From contig NZ_VBSL01000009.1 in NCBI RefSeq assembly GCF_006149005.1, forward strand, positions 179,918-243,917: a stretch of DNA of 64,000 bases, in the 5' to 3' direction. Positions 8,400-16,991 of the stretch are shown here, one piece after another (position 1 is the first letter of the stretch; each line of letters opens with the position of its first letter). Origin of the DNA: Larkinella sp. C7 (GTDB taxonomy: Bacteria; Bacteroidota; Bacteroidia; Cytophagales; Spirosomataceae). The translations under genes and the position numbers were made by a program. The notes under the pieces were generated by a model that was not told the origin of the DNA, did no database searches, and saw only the letters and a program-made list of their open reading frames with translations.

Positions 8400-9521
8400 T
8401 TACAGGATTTGTTCTAACATTCGGATATATAACTCAATTCCCTGTTCAATTTCCCGCAAATAAATAAATTCGTCGGCGGTGTGCGATCGTTCGGAGTGAC
8501 CGGGACCGCATTTCAGGGAGGGGCAATCGAGCAGGGCCTGGTCGGAGGTGGTTGGCGAACCGTAGGTCTCGCGTTTCAGGGCAATACCCGCCTGCACAAT
8601 CGGATGGTCCAGGGGAATGCTCGACGGTTTAAGGCGAATCGAACGCGGCTGAACCGTCGAGCGGATGTTTTTGCGAATCGTCTCGATGATTTCTTCCAGC
8701 GTGTACTGTTCCGTGGCGCGGACATCGACCGTAAACGTGCAGGTGTCGGGAACGACGTTGTGCTGCGAACCCGCGTTGATGATCGTCACCGACAATTTGA
8801 CCGGTCCCAGCGTCGGCGACACTTTCGGAAAGGGGTTACTGGTCAGCCATTCAATGTCTTTGATGGCGTAATAAATGGCGTTGTCGCCTTCGTCACGGGC
8901 AGCATGGCCGGATTTTCCTTTGGCCGTACAGTCGAGCACCAGAAGCCCTTTTTCGGCAATGGCCAGGTGCATCTGCGTGGGTTCGCCCACAATGGCAAAG
9001 TCGATGGGCGGCAGTTCGGGCAGAATCATTTCCAGCCCTTCGCGACCGGATATTTCCTCTTCGGCCGTAGCGGCCATTACGAGGTTGTAAGCCAGGTCTT
9101 TTTTGTCGTAGAAATGGCAAAACGTGGCCATGAGCGACACCAGACAGCCCCCGGCGTCGTTGCTGCCCAATCCGTAAAGTTTGCCTTCACGCTCGATGGG
9201 CTGAAAGGGGTCGAGCGTCCACGATGCATTCGGTTTAACGGTATCGTGGTGTGAATTGAGCAATAAGGTTGGTTTGGCGGGATCGAAAAACCGGTTGTGG
9301 GTCCAGACGTTGTTTTTGGTTCGCTTGTAGGGAATGCTGCGCTGGCGGAAAAACTGCTCGATGAGAACCGCCGTACGGTCTTCCTCCCGGCTGAGCGAAG
9401 GGGTTGCAATGAGCTGCTTTAAGAGGTCAATAGCGGCTTCCGTTTGTGTCTCCAGCGAATAGGCCGTGAGTGGTTTCGTTTTTGTGCCTGCGGACCGGTC
9501 TTTGGGTGCGTTATTCTTCAT
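8400..9521 (-). CDS. argE: M20 family metallo-deacylase, probable N-acetylornithine deacetylase
   Basis: A 373-residue two-zinc M20 peptidase-fold enzyme. Metal and catalytic motifs are SHHDTV (His91, Asp93), LGSNDAGG (Asp122), TAEEEISG (Glu154/155) and VGEPT (Glu180); the dimerisation domain begins near GKSGHAAR. The sequence style matches the Bacteroidota M20 enzymes annotated as ArgE, and argH lies on the same strand 4 kb away, so arginine synthesis is the favoured role. Other amide substrates (succinyl-ornithine, acetyl-lysine) remain possible. Its start overlaps the end of the protease gene by 11 bp, which suggests translational coupling. Confidence 0.83.
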   Translation of the reverse strand: MKNNAPKDRSAGTKTKPLTAYSLETQTEAAIDLLKQLIATPSLSREEDRTAVLIEQFFRQRSIPYKRTKNNVWTHNRFFDPAKPTLLLNSHHDTVKPNASWTLDPFQPIEREGKLYGLGSNDAGGCLVSLMATFCHFYDKKDLAYNLVMAATAEEEISGREGLEMILPELPPIDFAIVGEPTQMHLAIAEKGLLVLDCTAKGKSGHAARDEGDNAIYYAIKDIEWLTSNPFPKVSPTLGPVKLSVTIINAGSQHNVVPDTCTFTVDVRATEQYTLEEIIETIRKNIRSTVQPRSIRLKPSSIPLDHPIVQAGIALKRETYGSPTTSDQALLDCPSLKCGPGHSERSHTADEFIYLREIEQGIELYIRMLEQIL

Positions 9522-10422
9522 AATATTTAATTCTCAAATCTCGCAGGAACTTCTTGATGATGTCAACGTGAACGCACTGGCCAACGTTCAGAAACGGATA
9601 ATTGGACACGCGGGTCTGGCGGCCGTTCACAATCACATCCCGGTCTTCGATGTCGAAACCGAGGTGGAGGTGGCGCGTGGAGCTTTGCATCCCATAAATA
9701 ATCCCGCTGGTATCGAAAAGTGGGCCACCGCTTTGTCCCCGCAAACCGGGTGTGCTCATTTCAACGCCGACGATTTCGCCGTTCTCGGCCCGCAGCCGGG
9801 TCACGATGCCGTCGATGGGAAAACGCGGGGTGTTGCTGCGTCCGTCGGCGGTCCACTCGATGTCGTCGAGATCCGGGTTAAAACGGTAGTTGGTGAATTC
9901 GGGGAAGGGATACCCCAGTCGGCACAGGCTCCGGCCCTGCTTGATTTTGCTGCTATCGCGCAGAAAAACCGCACAGGCGTTGTACTTAATCTGGCTGTAT
10001 CCCTTGAACTGAATAACGGCCAGGTCCTGCGTGGGGTGGAGGTGGTAGGTGATTTCCGAAAACTGATCGACCGAGTTGACAAACTGGTTCTTGATCCGGA
10101 TGATGCTTTCCCGGCGCAGGTTGTATTTATTTTCCAGTTCTTCCTGCCGCCGGGTCTGGTTTTTGTCCCGCGGAATGGAACGGCGCTCGCCCTGAAACTG
10201 GATGTAATTTTGATGGATCGTATCCGAACTGATCAGTTGTTCGGCCACGTGCTTGCAGGTGACGGCGCAGGCCTGTTCATTGACGAAGAACATGGTCGAA
10301 CAGGCCGGAATTACTTCGCTGCTGCCATACCGCCGGACAATCGATAAAATAGGACGTACAAAAGGGTCGACCCGCTCAATGGCTTCAACAAACATAAATT
10401 GGGAGGTAAAACGGTCGCGCAA
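9511..10422 (-). CDS. Trypsin-like serine peptidase (cytoplasmic, S1 fold)
   Basis: A 303-residue protein without a signal peptide. The chymotrypsin-fold triad is in order: His58 in TCKHVAEQL, Asp133 in PTQDLAVIQF and Ser231 in LRGQSGGPLF. Residues 70-125 form a long charged insert (RRQEELENKYNLRRES) between His and Asp strands that may be helical. There is no PDZ domain, unlike DegP/HtrA. It sits 19 bp downstream of the LytTR regulator gene and overlaps argE by 11 bp, so the three probably form one transcript. The role is unknown; stress or signalling proteolysis inside the cell is an inference. Confidence 0.8.
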   Translation of the reverse strand: MRDRFTSQFMFVEAIERVDPFVRPILSIVRRYGSSEVIPACSTMFFVNEQACAVTCKHVAEQLISSDTIHQNYIQFQGERRSIPRDKNQTRRQEELENKYNLRRESIIRIKNQFVNSVDQFSEITYHLHPTQDLAVIQFKGYSQIKYNACAVFLRDSSKIKQGRSLCRLGYPFPEFTNYRFNPDLDDIEWTADGRSNTPRFPIDGIVTRLRAENGEIVGVEMSTPGLRGQSGGPLFDTSGIIYGMQSSTRHLHLGFDIEDRDVIVNGRQTRVSNYPFLNVGQCVHVDIIKKFLRDLRIKYYEE

Positions 10423-10441
10423 GTTAGCAAATCCGCTGATT

Positions 10442-11152
10442 TTACGGTTCTGATTTTTTATCGAGCAGATTCAGGAAACCTTCGAACTTATCCCGGTAGG
10501 AAGCACCCAGCGGAATCTTGGTCGTGCCTACAAGGATTGTCCGATAATTGTAGCTGTTGATTTTGGATAAATTCAATAAGTACGATTTGTGAATCCGGAG
10601 GAATTTATGCCTGGGGAGCAGATTTTCCAAATTGGAAATTATTTCATTTACCACCACCACTTTTTGGTTGATAACCACCTTGCAGTACGTGCCAAAAGCC
10701 TGTATGTACTCAATGGCGTCGTAATCGAAGCGTTGCATGGCGTGGCCCACTTTTAAAAAGATGAAACGATCTTCGGTCAGGCTGTTTTGGGCCAGTTGAA
10801 CCCCCAGGGCGCGGTTGACGGCCCGGATAAATCGACTATAAGAAAAGGGTTTGAGCAGGTAATCTGCTACATCGAAATCGTAGCTCTCAACGGCGAAATC
10901 GGGGTTGGCAGTGGTAACAATCACCGTTAAGGGTTTGGAAAACGAGCGTAACAGATCCAGCCCTGTTTGGTCTGGAAGGCTGATATCCAGCAAGATAAGG
11001 TCAAAATGCTGCTGTTGGAGGAGGCTTGTGGCATCCCGAACCGTTCCGCTAACCTGGGGGGGCATAAAAAAAGGGAGCCGTGCCAGGTACTCCTGCAGGA
11101 TGGCTACTGCCGAATCAGAATCGTCTACAATCAGACATTGACGATATTTCAT
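10442..11152 (-). CDS. LytTR-type response regulator
   Basis: A 236-residue two-domain regulator. The receiver domain (about 1-120) has the acidic pair VDDSDS (Asp10-Asp11), the phospho-acceptor Asp56 in LILLDISLPD and Lys101 in YLLKPF. The C-terminal LytTR DNA-binding domain (about 130-232) contains DRFIFLKVG, IEYIQAFGTYCKV and the typical FLRIHKSYLLNLSKI. No LytS/histidine kinase lies next to it, so its partner is elsewhere. The AT-rich region upstream carries three copies of a 9-mer (ATATAAGTA) that could be regulator sites. It leads a minus-strand group that includes the protease gene. Confidence 0.93.
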   Translation of the reverse strand: MKYRQCLIVDDSDSAVAILQEYLARLPFFMPPQVSGTVRDATSLLQQQHFDLILLDISLPDQTGLDLLRSFSKPLTVIVTTANPDFAVESYDFDVADYLLKPFSYSRFIRAVNRALGVQLAQNSLTEDRFIFLKVGHAMQRFDYDAIEYIQAFGTYCKVVINQKVVVVNEIISNLENLLPRHKFLRIHKSYLLNLSKINSYNYRTILVGTTKIPLGASYRDKFEGFLNLLDKKSEP

Positions 11153-11628
11153 GAAATTGAGCTATATAAGTAGAGGAGTGTTGTTACGGTATAACGATAA
11201 GCCGGTAAATATAAGTAAACAAGTTTTTTGAGCAAGCAACCCAGCCGATATTAACGAACAATTTTTACTCATCGTACTCTAAAGAGCATTCATGCCCTAA
11301 AAAGTCCTATTGGGCCACTATTTAGTGACGCGGATACTCACTTTTAAAGTCAGAAATCCTTTACAATAAGTTGATAGGTCCAAATATAAGTATTTATACT
11401 CTATATGATTCGGTTTATAATGTTAATCTATTTGTTCATGCTGTTATCCCTGTCAACTGGGCCCTGTGGCGGGATAATTGTATTTAACAATCATGTAAAA
11501 TCAGTAACATCACTGTTGATTTTAGACTCAAAAATTAACGCCATTTCCGAGGTTGCCGGTTTGGGAGGACCTGTTTCTGTCGGACCTAAACGTAACAGTT
11601 CATTATTGGATATTTATTTCTCTGCCTT
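11153..11628. other. AT-rich spacer upstream of LytTR and ECF sigma genes
   Basis: About 475 bp, much more AT-rich than the flanks, between two divergent regulatory genes. It contains three copies of ATATAAGTA (11164-11172, 11209-11217, 11384-11392). Only one weak small ORF (11405-11632) is seen. No RNA gene was recognised. Confidence 0.6.
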
Positions 11629-11632
11629 ATGA
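11405..11632 (+). CDS. Doubtful small membrane ORF upstream of ECF sigma factor
   Basis: A 75-codon reading frame whose first 20 residues are hydrophobic (MIRFIMLIYLFMLLSLSTG) and whose stop overlaps the sigma-factor start as ATGA. That overlap would allow translational coupling. The rest of the peptide matches no family I know, and base composition is that of the AT-rich spacer, so it may be chance. It is listed because of the exact overlap and the N-terminal membrane segment. Confidence 0.22.
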   Translation: MIRFIMLIYLFMLLSLSTGPCGGIIVFNNHVKSVTSLLILDSKINAISEVAGLGGPVSVGPKRNSSLLDIYFSAL

Positions 11633-12183
11633 AACGTGTATTGAAAGACGAAGAACTCATCGGTGCATATCTGAACACCCGCCGGGCGGATTGTTTGGAG
11701 ACTTTGTACAAGCGCTATGTGCATAAAGTGTATGGTAGTTGTCTGACATTTACCCGCGATCCGGTCAAGGCGGAAGATTATACGCACGACATTTTTCTTC
11801 AGGTTTTCATCAAGATCGATCAGTTTCAGGGACGCTCCGCTTTTTCGACCTGGCTGTTTTCCATTTCACAAAATTATTGCCGTCAAAAAACCCGGGTGGC
11901 AAACCGCATGGTGTTGGTGGCTATGGATGAAGTTGATATCGACAACATTCCCGATTCGGAAGGCAGCGATACCGCCCATGCCATGCTGAGCCAAATGGCG
12001 GTGGTAATGGAAAAAATTTCGCCGGACCGAATGGCGTTGCTACAACTCAAATACGTGGATAATGTTGACGTAACCGAAATTGCCCGGCAGTACAATATTA
12101 ACCATAGCGCCGTCAAGATGCGGTTGAAACGGACGCGTGAACAGGTGATCGATGCGTATCAAAAGCAGTTTATGATGGACTGA
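11629..12183 (+). CDS. ECF-type RNA polymerase sigma factor (orphan)
   Basis: A 184-residue sigma-70 family protein. Region 2 covers about 20-90 (LYKRYVHKVYGSCLTFTRDPVKAEDYTHDIFLQVF, then FSTWLFSISQNYCRQK) and region 4 about 125-180 (MALLQLKYVDNVDVTEIA followed by the HTH INHSAVKMRLKRTRE). No anti-sigma or FecR gene follows; the next gene is on the opposite strand after 24 bp, so it is an orphan ECF factor. It may be controlled through the divergent LytTR gene or at transcription. The targets are unknown. Confidence 0.92.
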   Translation: MKRVLKDEELIGAYLNTRRADCLETLYKRYVHKVYGSCLTFTRDPVKAEDYTHDIFLQVFIKIDQFQGRSAFSTWLFSISQNYCRQKTRVANRMVLVAMDEVDIDNIPDSEGSDTAHAMLSQMAVVMEKISPDRMALLQLKYVDNVDVTEIARQYNINHSAVKMRLKRTREQVIDAYQKQFMMD

Positions 12184-12207
12184 TTGTGGGGGTGCCGCCG
12201 GGTGGTT

Positions 12208-13689
12208 CTAGGGTAAAGCCTGTTCAAACCGTTTGTACACCGCCTGATACCGCCGGTGACGTTCGGTGTCAGGCTCGAACGTCTGGCCAAAACCCACGTG
12301 GCGGGTGGCTTCGGACAAGGACGAAACCCGCCCGGTGGCCTTCATTGTCAGTAAGATAGCGCCAATGGCGCCACTTTCGTTGCTCTCGTTGAGCCGAACC
12401 GGAACGCCAAAAATATCGGCCATCATCTGCACCCAGAACGCGGACTGGGCAAAACCGCCGTTGGCGTGAATCACTCTCGTGGGGCCGGTGTGCCGCGACA
12501 AAATGCGCTCAATGCGGAGCAGATTGAACAACACGCCTTCCAGCGCAGCCCGCACAAAATGCGCCCGCCCGTGGTGCCAGTCGACATTCAGGTAGGAGCC
12601 CCGCACGCCCGCGTCCCAAAGCGGAGCGCGCTCACCCTGCAAATAAGGCAAAAACAGCAGGTCGTCGGAACCGGCTTCCACGGTGGCAGCTTCGGCCAGA
12701 ACGTCGGTGGTCTCGGTTTGCGTCAGCTTTTCGGAGACCCATTGCAGGACATTCGCCCCGTTGTTGGTAGGGCCGCCGACCACGTAGTAATTTTTGTCCG
12801 TCGGATCGTTCACGTTCAGGATGTAACTGAATAACCGCCCTTTTTCGTCGCGTAAAGGCCGTTGAACCGTCCGGCGGATGGCTCCACTCGTGCCAATGGT
12901 GATGGTGGTGATGCCGGATTCAATGGCCCCGGCTCCCAGATTTGCCAGACAGCCGTCCGACGCCCCGATGTACAGGGCCGCTTCCGCCAACCCGTTGGTA
13001 ACGGAGTCTGGTAGCGCGGAGTTCGTGAGCTTGCCGGCGTAGGTAGTAGGCACCGGTTCCGACAACTGCTCGATCCGGATTCCGGCAAACTCGAGCGCGG
13101 GCGAATACCATTCTTTCCGCTGGCTGTCGAATAAACCGGTGGCGGTGGCAATCGAATAATCAATCTGGTATTGCCCCGTCAGCTTGTGCCAGATGTATTC
13201 CTTGATCGAAATCCAGCCCGTGGCCCGGCGGAGCAGCCGCAGATGGTGTTCGCGGAACCAGGCCAGTTTGCAAAGCGGAATCATGGGATGCAAAGGCGTG
13301 CCGGTTCGCTCATAAATGTCTTTGCCGAGAGCGGCCTGGTCGTGGCGCAGGGAAGCCGCCTGTTTTTCGGCCCGGTTGTCGGACCACAAAATGGCGTTGG
13401 TGAGCGGTTTTCCGGCGTCATCGACCCCCATGCTGCTGTGCATGGCCGAGCTGAATCCAACGGCTTCGATGCGCCCGTTCTGCTGCTTCACTTCCCGGCA
13501 AACTTCGTCCAGCACGTCGACCAGGTTCGCCCAGACTTCCTCCGGGTCCTGTTCCGCATAACCGGGTTGGGGGTGGAGCGTTGTCAGGGGGACGGAAGCG
13601 TGGGCAACAATATCGCCGGTTTCCGGCTGAAAAGCGAGGGCCTTAACGTTAGTCGTGCCGATGTCGACGCCGAGAATGCAATTCATCAT
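12208..13689 (-). CDS. FGGY family carbohydrate kinase, probable gluconokinase
   Basis: A 493-residue FGGY kinase with the ATP-phosphate motif GVDIGTTNVKALAF near the N-terminus, GYAEQDPEEVWANL, the substrate-domain phrase FSSAMHSSMGVDD, and the C-domain signatures TIGTSGAIRRTV, FLPYLQGERAPLWD and RVIHANGGFAQSAFWVQMMADIFG. The IGTSGAIR and GERAPLWD motifs fit the GntK/XylB-like branch that phosphorylates gluconate or xylulose. It stands alone on the minus strand, divergent from a haem-binding lipoprotein with a good promoter. The product would feed the pentose phosphate or Entner-Doudoroff pathway. The substrate assignment is less certain than the family. Confidence 0.85.
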   Translation of the reverse strand: MMNCILGVDIGTTNVKALAFQPETGDIVAHASVPLTTLHPQPGYAEQDPEEVWANLVDVLDEVCREVKQQNGRIEAVGFSSAMHSSMGVDDAGKPLTNAILWSDNRAEKQAASLRHDQAALGKDIYERTGTPLHPMIPLCKLAWFREHHLRLLRRATGWISIKEYIWHKLTGQYQIDYSIATATGLFDSQRKEWYSPALEFAGIRIEQLSEPVPTTYAGKLTNSALPDSVTNGLAEAALYIGASDGCLANLGAGAIESGITTITIGTSGAIRRTVQRPLRDEKGRLFSYILNVNDPTDKNYYVVGGPTNNGANVLQWVSEKLTQTETTDVLAEAATVEAGSDDLLFLPYLQGERAPLWDAGVRGSYLNVDWHHGRAHFVRAALEGVLFNLLRIERILSRHTGPTRVIHANGGFAQSAFWVQMMADIFGVPVRLNESNESGAIGAILLTMKATGRVSSLSEATRHVGFGQTFEPDTERHRRYQAVYKRFEQALP

Positions 13690-13776
13690 AAAAGTAAAGG
13701 GCGGCTAATGCAGTGCAAAGAAATGGGAAAAAGTGATAGCGATTTCGGAAAAGGTCAAACGACAGTCTGCCACCAG

Positions 13777-13807
13777 TTGAAAAACAGGCGGTTTTGTGAT
13801 AAGTTTG
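13777..13807 (+). promoter_or_regulatory. Bacteroidota-type promoter for the haem-c/FG-GAP lipoprotein gene
   Basis: The -33 element TTG (13777-13779) and the -7 element TAAGTTTG (13800-13807) are separated by 20 bp. This matches the TTG/TAnnTTTG consensus of the Bacteroidota primary sigma factor. Transcription would begin near 13814, giving a very short leader before the ATG at 13827. Confidence 0.65.
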
Positions 13808-13826
13808 TTCTGTTTTTTATCATACG

Positions 13827-15404
13827 ATGTCTTTCAATAGATCAATTTCGTTTTTCGTCTTTTTGTTTTTTGTTTTTTGGGTAGTGGCGTGTAATCAAAG
13901 CCCAAAGTCGACCACGCCAACCGAACCGTCAAGCTTAAGTGGACCGGAACTAGCCCGGCAGTACTGCACAGGCTGCCACGCTTTTCCATCACCGGAGTTG
14001 CTGGAAAAAGACATCTGGAAACGGAAAGTGTTGCCGCAAATGGCACTTCGGATGGGCTTTTCGGCCGATTCCCTCTCGCCGTTTCGGCAGTTGAGCGACC
14101 CCGACGAAATTCAGCGGGTGCTGCAATCGACAGCCTTTGCCAACGCGCCGATGGTGCATCCCGACGATTGGCAGAAAATTACCGACTATTACGTAAAAAA
14201 CGCGCCTGAAAAGCCGTTGCCACAAGCCCCCCGCCCCGCCATTTCATACGATTTGCCGCTGTTCAAAACTCGCAAACCTGCCCAGCCCGTCGATAATCTG
14301 GTAACCCTGCTGGCCTACCAGCCGACGAGTCGGCGGATTGCGGTGGGGAGTCGGCGCGGAAGGCTGTATTTTCTGGATAATGGCCTGAAAAAGGTCGATT
14401 CAGTGGTGACCTTTTCGCCCCCTTCCAGCCTGCGCACCCGTCCCGACGGCAGTCTCGATGTGCTGGCGATGGGAACGATGGACCCCAACGACCTCCTGAA
14501 TGGCGAACTGCTGCACATCGACCGAAATCCGGCGACGCAAAAGATTGATCGGACGGTGTTGCTGAAGCGACTGCAACGCCCGGTCGATGCCACCTATGCC
14601 GATCTGAACGGCGACGGGAAAGAAGATATTCTCGTGAGTCAGTTCGGATTTTATACCGGACAACTGACCTGGTTTGAAAATACCGGGTCGACCTACACCG
14701 AACACGTTCTGGAACCGGTGCCGGGTGCGGTTCGAACCGTGGTGACCGACATGAACGGCGATGGCAAGGCGGATATTGTCGTTTTGTTGTCGCAGAGCGA
14801 TGAGCAAGTTGCGATTTTTAACAACGAAGGCGGGGGGCGGTTCTGGAAGAAAACCGTGCTGCGTTTTCCGCCGGTCTTTGGGTCCAGTTACCTGGATGTG
14901 GTTGATTTTGACAAAGATGGTGATATGGATCTGCTCTATACCAATGGTGATAATGCGGATTATTCCAACACCCTGAAGCGGTACCATGGCGTTCGGCTGT
15001 TCCGCAACGACGGCAATTTTAAATTTCGGCAGGTGTGGTTTTATCCCCTGCACGGGGCCACGAAAGCCCTCGCCCGCGACTTCGACGGCGACGGTGATCT
15101 GGATGTTGCGGCCATTGCGTTTTTCCCGGATGTGGTGCGCAAACCGCTGGAGAACTTTGTGTTTCTGGAAAACCGGGGGAATAACCGGTTTCGGCCGAAA
15201 TCATTTCCCGATGCGGATCAGGGCGCGTGGCTGACGATGGATGCCGCCGACGTCGATCAGGATGGCGACGAGGACCTGCTGCTGGGTTCGTTTGCCTTCC
15301 GGGTAACACCCACGCCCAAGGCGTTGCTAGACCGCTGGCGGCAGTCGAAAGCCGGGGTAATTCTGCTGGAAAATCAGTCGAAAACATCAAAACAGATCGA
15401 CTGA
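13827..15404 (+). CDS. Lipoprotein with haem c motif and FG-GAP/VCBS propeller
   Basis: A 525-residue exported protein. A hydrophobic signal ends in the lipobox VVAC (Cys22). A single haem-attachment motif YCTGCH (Cys47, Cys50, His51) lies in a short cytochrome-c-like segment (residues 40-125). Five calcium-type FG-GAP/VCBS repeats follow, for example DLNGDGKEDILVSQFG, DMNGDGKADIVVLL, DFDKDGDMDLLYTNG, DFDGDGDLDVAAIAFF and DVDQDGDEDLLLGSF, which should form a beta-propeller. Such cytochrome-propeller proteins occur in Cytophagales and Planctomycetes, probably as surface redox or binding proteins. A terminator overlaps the stop codon. Confidence 0.85.
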   Translation: MSFNRSISFFVFLFFVFWVVACNQSPKSTTPTEPSSLSGPELARQYCTGCHAFPSPELLEKDIWKRKVLPQMALRMGFSADSLSPFRQLSDPDEIQRVLQSTAFANAPMVHPDDWQKITDYYVKNAPEKPLPQAPRPAISYDLPLFKTRKPAQPVDNLVTLLAYQPTSRRIAVGSRRGRLYFLDNGLKKVDSVVTFSPPSSLRTRPDGSLDVLAMGTMDPNDLLNGELLHIDRNPATQKIDRTVLLKRLQRPVDATYADLNGDGKEDILVSQFGFYTGQLTWFENTGSTYTEHVLEPVPGAVRTVVTDMNGDGKADIVVLLSQSDEQVAIFNNEGGGRFWKKTVLRFPPVFGSSYLDVVDFDKDGDMDLLYTNGDNADYSNTLKRYHGVRLFRNDGNFKFRQVWFYPLHGATKALARDFDGDGDLDVAAIAFFPDVVRKPLENFVFLENRGNNRFRPKSFPDADQGAWLTMDAADVDQDGDEDLLLGSFAFRVTPTPKALLDRWRQSKAGVILLENQSKTSKQID

Positions 15405-15437
15405 TGGCCTACGGAAAGCCATCCAGCCGATCTGTTT
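15390..15437. terminator. Terminator hairpin between convergent genes
   Basis: An outer stem (15390-15399 with 15428-15437, AAACAGATCG arms) encloses an inner GATGGC/GCCATC stem. It overlaps the stop codon of the lipoprotein gene and faces the convergent small lipoprotein gene, so it can work in both directions. Confidence 0.65.
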
Positions 15438-15450
15438 GATGTCGGTTAAT

Positions 15451-16041
15451 TTACCACGTAATGGCTTTCAGGCGCACTCCCTGCGGATTTTCGGCATCCG
15501 AGAGTTTGAGGGCGGTTTTGCCACTTTCAACCTGGTAATTCATGGTTTCCTGCTTCAATTCTTCCTTTCGCGCATCGCGGTTGATGTTGCTCCTGGGCGC
15601 ACAGCCGTAAAAGCCCCGGTAATTGCCGCTGGTGGGGGTGATGACAAACGAACGGTTCGCTTCGTTAACCTTGACGGTTCCTTTAAAAAACGTGTAGGCT
15701 TCCGTCCGGCAATTGTAGCTCGTGGTGGAGTTAATGACGTACTCTTCGTAGGTGCCATTGGCGTGAAATTCGAACACCAGGGCCTGCTCGTAGGCGTTGC
15801 CGGTGTATTTGCCATTGTAATCCCAGAAATTGGTCGGTGAGAACGTTCCATACGACCATTTGCCGACGAGTTCTGCCGGTATTTTTCCGGTTGCCGGGGG
15901 CGGATTACCGGAATTCGGATTTTGGCCGCTTCCGTCGCCGGATGAATGATCCGCCGGATCAACGGATTCATTGCCGCCTTTTTTACAGGCAATCGAAAGG
16001 AGTACCAGCGCCAGTAGCGCCAGAAAACGCATTTTTACCAT
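15451..16041 (-). CDS. Small lipoprotein of unknown function
   Basis: A 196-residue protein. The N-terminus has a signal ending in LLSIAC, a lipobox with Cys at residue 19, followed by a low-complexity Gly/Ser/Asp/Pro linker (about 20-55). The remaining domain (about 57-196) begins ELVGKWSYGTFSPTNFWDYNG and continues with FHANGTYEEYVI and FVITPTSGNYRGFYG. This resembles lipocalin-like 'GkW' lipoproteins common in Bacteroidota. No catalytic motif is seen. It is divergent from the ECF sigma gene at 16274. Confidence 0.72.
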   Translation of the reverse strand: MVKMRFLALLALVLLSIACKKGGNESVDPADHSSGDGSGQNPNSGNPPPATGKIPAELVGKWSYGTFSPTNFWDYNGKYTGNAYEQALVFEFHANGTYEEYVINSTTSYNCRTEAYTFFKGTVKVNEANRSFVITPTSGNYRGFYGCAPRSNINRDARKEELKQETMNYQVESGKTALKLSDAENPQGVRLKAITW

Positions 16042-16273
16042 TGTTCAGTCGTTTTTGTTGTTTGTGATTCTGTTTGCCAGAATGGGTACAAAGCAAGGCA
16101 AGTGTGCGTCATCACCCAAAAACCGGGTGTCTCAAAAGGTCAAACCGGTGACTGAATTGCTAAAAACCATAACTGAATTGACCAGCGGTCAAAAAAAAGT
16201 CAACTTTTTTCAAAAATCACTAAGGGTAAAATAGTGCAATAAAGTCTTTAATTCGTTTTAGAGATCTGCGCTA

Positions 16274-16942
16274 ATGGCTACCTTTACCCTGTTGAATCCT
16301 TCGATATCGCCCGAAAACCGCCCTACGCCTTCCATTGCCGGAGAGAAACCGGTGACGACGGTGTATGATTCCGAGCTTTTTTTGCGGAAAGCCTTTGAAC
16401 AGGAGCCGCGGAAAGGGTTTGAACTGCTGTTCCGGCACTATTATACCCCGCTGTGCAGCCATGCTGTCCGGTTCGTCTATTCCCGGCAACTGGCCGAAGA
16501 CCTGGTGAGTGAGGTGTTCTACCAGTTCTACCGCACGGAAGCGTACCGAAAAGTGCACTCCTCCTACATCAGCTACCTGTTCACGGCGGTTCGGAACGAA
16601 GCTTATACGCACCTGCGCCGGGAGTTTGGCAAAACCGACTCCATCGATGCCACTACCGAGAATCACCTGACGGGACATCAGCCGCAGCCCGATTCGGAAG
16701 TCCATTTCAACAACCTGTTTCTGGCCGTCAACGACGCCATCAGCCAGTTGCCCGCGCAGTGTCGGCGGGTGTTTCTGCTGAGCCGGTTCGAGAATAAAAA
16801 GTACGAAGAGATTGCCACCGAATTGCAGATTTCCCCCCGAACCGTTGAGGTGCATATCTCCAAAGCGCTCAAACACCTGCGCCAGACCCTGCGGGAAGAA
16901 TGGGCGGTGCTCGTCTGCCTCATCAATCTATTTTTCTGCTGA
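16274..16942 (+). CDS. ECF sigma factor of the FecI-like Bacteroidota group
   Basis: A 222-residue sigma-70 family protein. After a 45-residue leader, region 2 begins GFELLFRHYYTPLCSHAVRFV and includes LAEDLVSEVFYQFYR; region 4 includes AINDAISQLPAQCRRVFLLSR-like text (NDAISQLPAQCRRVFLLSRF) and the HTH NKKYEEIATELQISPRTVEVHISKAL. The combination with the FecR and SusC genes downstream (50 bp to FecR) is the standard Bacteroidota trans-envelope signalling unit. It probably directs transcription of the susC-susD set that follows. Confidence 0.95.
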   Translation: MATFTLLNPSISPENRPTPSIAGEKPVTTVYDSELFLRKAFEQEPRKGFELLFRHYYTPLCSHAVRFVYSRQLAEDLVSEVFYQFYRTEAYRKVHSSYISYLFTAVRNEAYTHLRREFGKTDSIDATTENHLTGHQPQPDSEVHFNNLFLAVNDAISQLPAQCRRVFLLSRFENKKYEEIATELQISPRTVEVHISKALKHLRQTLREEWAVLVCLINLFFC

Positions 16943-16991
16943 ACTAAGGGGAAAAGTAGCTTTTCAAGTCTCTCGTTCAAATGCCATAACC

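Noticed and set aside
16812..16991. Longer FecR start inside the sigma gene
   Set aside because: It would overlap the sigma gene by more than 100 bp; the ATG at 16992 begins with a normal FecR N-terminus.
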